Origin: Euphorbia lathyris
Lineage: Eukaryota; Streptophyta; Magnoliopsida; Malpighiales; Euphorbiaceae
Length of the DNA stretch: 64,000 bases
Reading direction: 5' to 3'
Assembly: GCF_963576675.1 (NCBI RefSeq)
Contig: NC_088911.1
Location: 86,457,256-86,521,255 of the forward strand
The notes beneath the pieces are model-generated. The model had not been told where the DNA came from, made no database searches, and was given only the letters and a program-made list of their open reading frames with translations. Positions 58,598-64,000 of this stretch are shown here, in pieces. Made by a program: the position numbers and the translations under genes. Every line of letters begins with the position of its first letter. Position 1 is the first letter of the stretch.

Positions 58598-58950
58598 TGT
58601 CACGTCCGGGTCTAAATTTCTAAAATTTATTACTATCATGAGGGGTCGAAATGAGATTTCATGGTTAGTAAAATATGGGGTGTTTGAAAATTAGTAAATT
58701 ATTTGATATTTGGTGACATGGGTTACATATATGATCTTAAGTATGACTTGGAGTTTCTATTTGAGAGTTTAATAGTTAGCTTACAACCATATATATATAT
58801 GAGATATGGGTAAATTATAACTTTGAGCTAGAGATAATAGAGAATTGTCTCTATAGGTGCTACGGGAGAATCAGATTCGTATCTGAATCTTATGATGCAT
58901 TTTTCGACCAGATAGATGCTGAATGAGGTCATTTAGGGTCGGGTGTGACA
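58598..58950 (-). mobile_element. Small solo LTR or LTR-like element in T integrase
   Basis: 353 bp, TGTCACGTCCGGGTC to GGGTGTGACA, flanked by ACCAT on both sides (58593-58597, 58951-58955). The minus-strand start TGTCACACCCGACCCT followed by TGACCTCA resembles the LTR at 38350. No coding sequence. TG...CA ends and a 5-bp target duplication fit an LTR; it could equally be a very short TRIM derivative. Confidence 0.8.
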
Positions 58951-60213
58951 ACCATATCGGGTATGGTCGTCTATGAAGCTTATGAAGTATCTGAATCCTC
59001 CTCTTGTTTGGACTGACATAGGACCGCATACATCGGAATGTATTAATCCTAGAGTGTCTGATACACGCTCACCTTTATTGCTAAAGGGTGTCTTTGTCAT
59101 TTTACCTTTTAAACATGCTTCACATGTTTCCAATGATTCAGGATCAATTGAATTTATAAGCCCATCTTGATGTAGCTTAAGCATGCGTCTTTTGTTTATA
59201 TGGCCTAAATGACAATGCCACAAGTAAGTTGAATTATCTAGCTTATGTCTTTTGGTATCAATTGCGAAAACAGAAATTTTGTCATCTAGCACATAAATCC
59301 CATTTTGTGATATTCCTGAAAAATAGAAAATCTCATCTCTATAAAAATCGTAATGTTTGTTCTTTATCGAAATATAGAACATAACAGATGTTAGAGTCCC
59401 GGCTTCTCCCTTCTTGAGGGTAGCTAGGTACACCAAACAGTTTCTTTTCCAATGCCCTTCTTCACCACAAAAGTGGCACTCTCCTTTGGGCTTCTTCACT
59501 TCCTTTCCCTTTGTTTCGGTGGGCATGGCCCCCTTGCCTTTCTTAGGATGGTTTGGATCGGGAGAGTTCCCTTTCCTCTTCTTTGATCCTTCAATAGCAA
59601 GGGCCGGTATCCCCTCATTTTCTTTCATATTGGGCTCGACTGTCTCGAGCATATTTGCAAGCTCTTCAAGAGAGGTTTGCAAGCCACTCACTTGGTAGTT
59701 CATGATGAACTGTGAGTAACTCTCGGGGAAGGACTGAAGAAGTAAGTTTTCACTTAGTTCATGATCCATCGCATCTCTAATACTAGAAAACTTGGTGATA
59801 AGGCTAATCATCTTGGCACAATGTGCCATTACAGATGTGCCCACCTGCATCTTGCATCTATATAACTGTTTTGTTATCTCGAAGCGTTCGCACCGAGTTT
59901 GATTCACAAACAACTCTTTCAGGTGCGCGACCATGGAATAGGCATCCATTTCTACATATTGCCTTTTCAATTCCGGTGTCATTGATGCAAGTATGATGTC
60001 TCCCGTATGATCGTCATCAGCCTTATGCTTCAAGTAAGCATAAAATTCTTGGTAGGGAGCACCATCCGCCGGGTAAGGGGGTATCGGTGTATCAAGTACA
60101 TACCCTTTCTCCTTAAACTTCAAAACAATTTTGAGGTTACGAAACCAGTCGGTGAAGTTTGAACCGTTCAACTTGTTATCGGTAAGTATATTTTACAGAT
60201 TGGTGTTAGTCAT
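58951..60213 (-). pseudogene. T gag and integrase N-terminus, protease deleted
   Basis: The true start is the ATG at 60213 (MTNTNL), followed at once by TAA at 60193-60195 where Gln is expected, then LTDNKLNGSNFTDWFRNLKI. Gag core: YVLDTPIPPYPADGAPYQEF, ASMTPELKRQYVEMDAYSMV and SFPESYSQFIMNYQV; the knuckle is CHFCGEEGHWKRNC. About 30 residues later the pre-integrase zinc region begins (YLWHCHLGHINKRRMLKLHQ, CEACLKGKMTKTPF). The catalytic protease segment (D-[ST]-G box) that normally lies between is absent, with no frameshift, so a large in-frame deletion removed it. It ends in DDHTRYG at the insertion. Confidence 0.88.
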
Positions 60214-62038
60214 GATTTTAAGAGTGTTTAATTAAACCTGAGAGTGAGAAAGAGTAAATGTATGTTATTCATTTGCTTTAAAATACATCAATCTAAAATT
60301 ATAGGCCTTTTAGTTTATTTTAGATTGCTCCCACTATTTTGCCAAATTAATAGCTATCCATATTAATTCGAAGAATTTCACAAATCCTTTAGTGAGCTAG
60401 GATCCTAACTCCTGAGATTTCGCCTTGAGTTTACTCAACAAGCTAGTCTCATTTGTTAGGTAGATTCATGTAATCAATCACATCTTTGATGTGATTCCTA
60501 GGTTATTGGGTTACTAACCACATTAGTAACTTAATATGTTATTCATATTAATCCCAACCATATTGCCCATTAGTTTATGAAAACATGAGTTTACTCATCC
60601 AATTATCATAATCTAATTTAAGTATTACCCTATATTCATGAAAAGATTATTTTCAATAATTCAGGTGTTACCATAAGACCCCGAGCTTGAGTTTACTCAA
60701 CAACCCAAAGGCCTCCAGTACTGCCGGCTGAATTATAATATTAGGGAGGGGCAACCGATTTTAATAACTTGCTTATTTACTTAACTTTTAATTAGTGAGG
60801 GATTTTTATTTTAAGTCTCATAATCTAACTTAGTCTTGATTTGCTTTAGCATACATTAGACACATACATTGGTGTTATGGACATATTATCTAAATTATTC
60901 CGTCGAGCCAGAGACGGAATAAAAGGCCAAACCTAGAGAAATACTAACTATTACATATTTCTCTTTAGGTCCTCCGTCTTCTCCATGACGCCTTGAAATT
61001 ACATATTAATTTCTATACTACTAAAGAAAACTTCAATTAACTTGAAGGGAATTACATAAGAGGAGAAATTACAATAGATAGTAGAAAGACAGGACACGCA
61101 GGCCCTATTTCAAAAATACCAAAAGACTAAAAGAGGGTCCAAATATGTCCATAACTCCAAACATGCATAGACTCAATTAAATAAATTTAATTGGTTGATT
61201 ATATAAGTACTTTATGTAATATTTAGGTTAATCACATTAACACATCAAATTAACTTTCATCCAATTTTAACTCTAACAGTTTCGTATCTTCTATATTAAC
61301 CTTTTAAATTAATACAACTATACAAAACTTTAATTATGCATGTCCCAATTATTTTGATTTCAATTCATTTAATACTTTTGATTTACAAATAGGTAAAACA
61401 AACTTTTAAATAAATTTTCATTCGATAATCAAAACAGAAAACTATTAATTTCTGGAACATATATATACATAAATATATTTAAAACTAATTTTAAAACAAT
61501 TTAAAATTAAGTGGGTCTTGGGCCGGGCCCGAGAACGCGGCTGCTGCCGTATGGTAGCAGCCCTAGCGCGTCTGGCCAGCCGCTGCCTTGCGGCAGCGGC
61601 AGCCAGACGCCGCGCGGTTGCTGCCGCGAGGCAGCAATCGTGCGACAGTAGCCGGGTCGCGCCGTGAGGCGCGACCCGAGCTGCTGTCCAATTTTTTTTT
61701 TAATATATATATATATATCAGTTTCAAAATGGTTTTAAAAAGATTTTCAGAAAGTAAGATAACCTATTATAGATTTCCGATTTTATCTTTAGAATCAATA
61801 AAACTAACTTTTATCAATCTAACTATAAAACTAATAAATTTTGTTATAATGATTATCAACCAAAATTATTAGGGAACATATGCACAATTTATTTTAATTA
61901 ACAATTAATTAAAACTTATTTATCTTTAGAACTTAATTAATCAAAACAGTTTTGTTAATTAACCTAACTATAAACATTTATTCAATCTGATTGAAAAACT
62001 TCTAAATTTTCATATATGAAATAACAGATTTAACGCAG
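60214..62038 (-). other. Leader of T
   Basis: A 1.8-kb untranslated leader between the PBS and gag, AT-rich apart from a GC-rich hairpin island at 61520-61690 and an AT microsatellite at 61700-61720. No coding frame is recognised. Confidence 0.7.
61520..61690. repeat. Row of GC-rich hairpins with 4-nt loops in T leader
   Basis: Stem-loops: 61539-61562 (loop GTAT), 61570-61608 (stem about 17 bp, loop TTGC), 61618-61637 (8-bp stem, loop GCGA), 61653-61678 (perfect 11-bp stem, loop GTGA, extendable by about 9 imperfect pairs). They are preceded by the palindrome GGGCC-G-GGCCC (61520-61530). Stems share a GCTGCTGCC-like core. Confidence 0.9.
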
Positions 62039-62050
62039 GCTCTGATACCA
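62039..62050 (-). promoter_or_regulatory. Primer binding site of T
   Basis: Minus strand TGGTATCAGAGC, initiator Met tRNA site, one base from the 5' LTR end at 62052. Confidence 0.95.
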
Positions 62051-62051
62051 C

Positions 62052-63873
62052 TGAAGGAAAATAGGCTAACGTATGGCAGCGAAAATATAAAATTTTTAAC
62101 CTATTTCCATAAACCCAAGATCCGTTAATCGTTATTTCATATAAAGAGGGATAGAAAGAAATACCTTTTAGAAGTTCTATCTACCGTTGCAAACGAAGTG
62201 CCCACAACTCTTACTTCGAGTTTCCGAGCACAAAACAAAACAATCGAAGATCAAGTTAGAATTCAACCGTTTATAACAACCAAAATAGATTTCTCTAATT
62301 AATCAACACAAGATCAAAGATAAAGAGAAAGAGATGAAAATCAATTGAACGGAAGGAAGCGGTAGATAATCTCGTCCTTATGGTGTGGGTCGAAATTCTC
62401 TCTCCCGGCTTGCTTAGTGTATTTCGAAAATTGCATATAAGGGGGTATTTATATCCTCTTGTATCTAAACCCTAGTTAGATAGAATTAGGTTACTGAATA
62501 AGAATTTAATTCGGAATATAATTCTTATTTATTATCTATAATTATATCTTAAATATAAAGATAATATTAGTAACCTTATAGGATAATAATAGGAGTAATA
62601 TAATCTAATTAAAACTCCTAACTTATTTATCCTTTAATTAATTTAATTCATAATCCTAATCTAATTAGAATTGATAAAATCAAATTAATTATTTATGTAT
62701 TTTATATACATAAAATCGCCCCCCTCATTAACAGGGCCCTATTGGGCTCAGTTGGGCTTCCATCAATTAATTAATATATGTTTCTCTTTTGGGTTACAAG
62801 TCTTATGTGTGACCCATTAGGTTCTTATTGCTTCTAGCCGTATGCAACTATTAAATTAATTTTCATAGAATTATATTTAATCTTTGGATAACGGAATGAG
62901 TACGCAAAATGTGATTGGAAAATCCGAAACATTCCCCCAGAGCTATAAGAAGACAGGTTGATTCTGTCGTTGACCTTTCCGTATTAGTTACAGTATAATT
63001 CGATCCTTTATCAACTACATCCTTGAACTGAATCTTATGACTATGGATAATGTCAAGTCACATATAGCGAGACGTTCGTTTTACTTGTACAGGCCGAGTC
63101 AACTCTAATTAGATAGGTTAAGAGAAATCTGTATTTCAATCTTAAGCTATCACCTTGCAAGGATTTAGAGTCAAGTCATCCACAAGCAATCCATGGACAT
63201 ATCTCCCATTTATCGGGAGTGATAAATGCTCAATCCAGTGTATAACTATCCTGCAATTACTTCCTGTGATACCCAACGTCTGCCGTTCACACCCCAGAGT
63301 CATCTTTGTTACGGATCGTGTTACAACAGGATCAAAGCGTCACATTCTGTAATCCAGAATTACTAATTAACATTCCTTTGAGTCTGGGGATTACTTATAC
63401 CTATTAATACCAATGAGACAAACAGGTGACAAGGATGAATCTACCCATCCTGTTATCTCAAGTCGGGTCCCCAATCCTAATGAACTCCTTTTCATTGGAT
63501 CCACGTAACTATCCAGATATCTGTATATATGAAGCTTGTGAGATCAGCTTTCTGTCGCGACAGAAGACATTGTTACATGCAAGTCTCAGCAGTGATATGT
63601 CAATCCTAAACATATTACTTGACTTGGGGTGGTTTTAAGTTTATTAGTTTATTATAAAGTTTCGTCTCACTTCATGCTTGTATGAACACTTTATAATCAC
63701 TTTAAACAAACTTACGGATCTCCTTTTATTAGACTTTATTTAGTTCTTAAAAGGGATTGCCTTTATATAGTTATGAAACCATATCTCATTAAAACAAATG
63801 ATATAAAGAACACTTCATTTACATTAAGTTTGTATCCTAGAACAATTGTCTATAGGACACTAAAACCCCAACA
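62052..63873 (-). repeat. Right (5') LTR of T
   Basis: 1822 bp, TGAAGGAAAATAGGC to ACCCCAACA. TATA box on the minus strand at 62446-62453. It holds the uninterrupted target site of S near 63570. Confidence 0.95.
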
Positions 63874-64000
63874 GCTCCATCCTAATTCGCTTTCCTCTTT
63901 TCTCCATCTCCTTCTCTCTACTTAATAGCCGTATTAGTGAGGCGGAACTTGCTTTAGTCACAGTACTCTTGCCCGTCGAGGAGGCCCTTGTATTGCCCTC
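63874..64000 (-). pseudogene. LINE, upstream part (probable ORF1 end)
   Basis: It resumes the LINE after T, beginning with the duplicated GCTCC. The minus strand is open through all 42 codons (NTRASSTGKSTVTKASSASL, then a basic stretch). This may be the ORF1 C-terminus or the ORF1-ORF2 linker. It runs off the window edge. Confidence 0.55.

Larger units (their letters stand above)
19821..63873 (-). mobile_element. Ty1/copia element 'T', split by element S
   Basis: LTRs of 1.82 kb lie at 19821-21343 plus 55907-56211 (left, split) and 62052-63873 (right). Flanking bases GCTAC (19816-19820) and GCTCC (63874-63878) are a 5-bp target duplication with one change, inside the LINE. The minus strand reads LTR, initiator-Met PBS, long leader, gag, (protease lost), integrase, RT, RNase H, PPT, LTR. 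Without insertions it would be about 9.1 kb. The lineage looks Tork/TNT1-like, but I am not certain. Confidence 0.95.

Noticed and set aside
61588..61872. 94-codon open frame over the hairpin island
   Set aside because: It begins inside the GC-rich hairpins and runs into AT-rich DNA; no domain, and wrong strand for element T.

Overview
This is plant nuclear DNA, almost certainly from a flowering plant and probably a eudicot. It has no convincing host gene: nearly every base can be assigned to transposable elements nested inside one another. The evidence is Athila-type Ty3/gypsy elements (PBS TGGCGCCGTTGCCGGGGA), Ty1/copia elements with initiator-Met-tRNA primer sites (TGGTATCAGAGC on the minus strand), an L1-like LINE with a C-terminal RNase H, an Emigrant-like MITE, a CACTA-like element and AT-rich spacers. 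No bacterial-type operons, rRNA, tRNA or CRISPR were seen.

Layout. 1-12079: minus-strand Athila element 'G1' (left LTR cut by the window edge) with gag, PR, RT, RH, INT and a 3' extra ORF; a 557-bp MITE sits in its left LTR. 12080-14410: wreck of an old copia element (RT/RNase H) broken by a CACTA-like element at 13010-14303. 14598-14779: fold-back MITE. 15506-19820 and 63874-64000: one minus-strand LINE, split by copia element 'T' (19821-63873). T is split in its left LTR by Sirevirus-like copia element 'S' (21344-55906, TSD ATTGT). S carries Athila element 'B' (32925-46418, TSD CTACC) in its 3' extra ORF and copies of Athila element 'A' in its left LTR (21394-30794). B in turn carries a solo LTR (38350-40771, TSD GAAAA), and A carries a truncated LINE (25607-25841). 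The stack is five levels deep.

How the parts relate. G1 encodes both pol and the extra ORF. A keeps gag and the extra ORF but has no pol. B keeps gag-pol but has no extra ORF. All coding regions are broken, mostly by changes of the kind C to T (Gln or Arg to stop, Trp to stop), as expected of methylated, silenced elements.

The most unusual signal is in element B. Its LTRs hold a spaced palindrome, TACGC-GGG-GCGTA, in pairs 20-21 bp apart; the pairs are spaced by near-whole numbers of helical turns and end about 80 bp upstream of the TATA box. A second array of the same motif lies after pol, with a 73-74 bp period and each pair in opposite orientation. Element A has its own different palindrome cluster at the same place upstream of its TATA box. 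Element T has a row of GC-rich tetraloop hairpins in its leader. I am not aware of these arrays being described, but I could not search.
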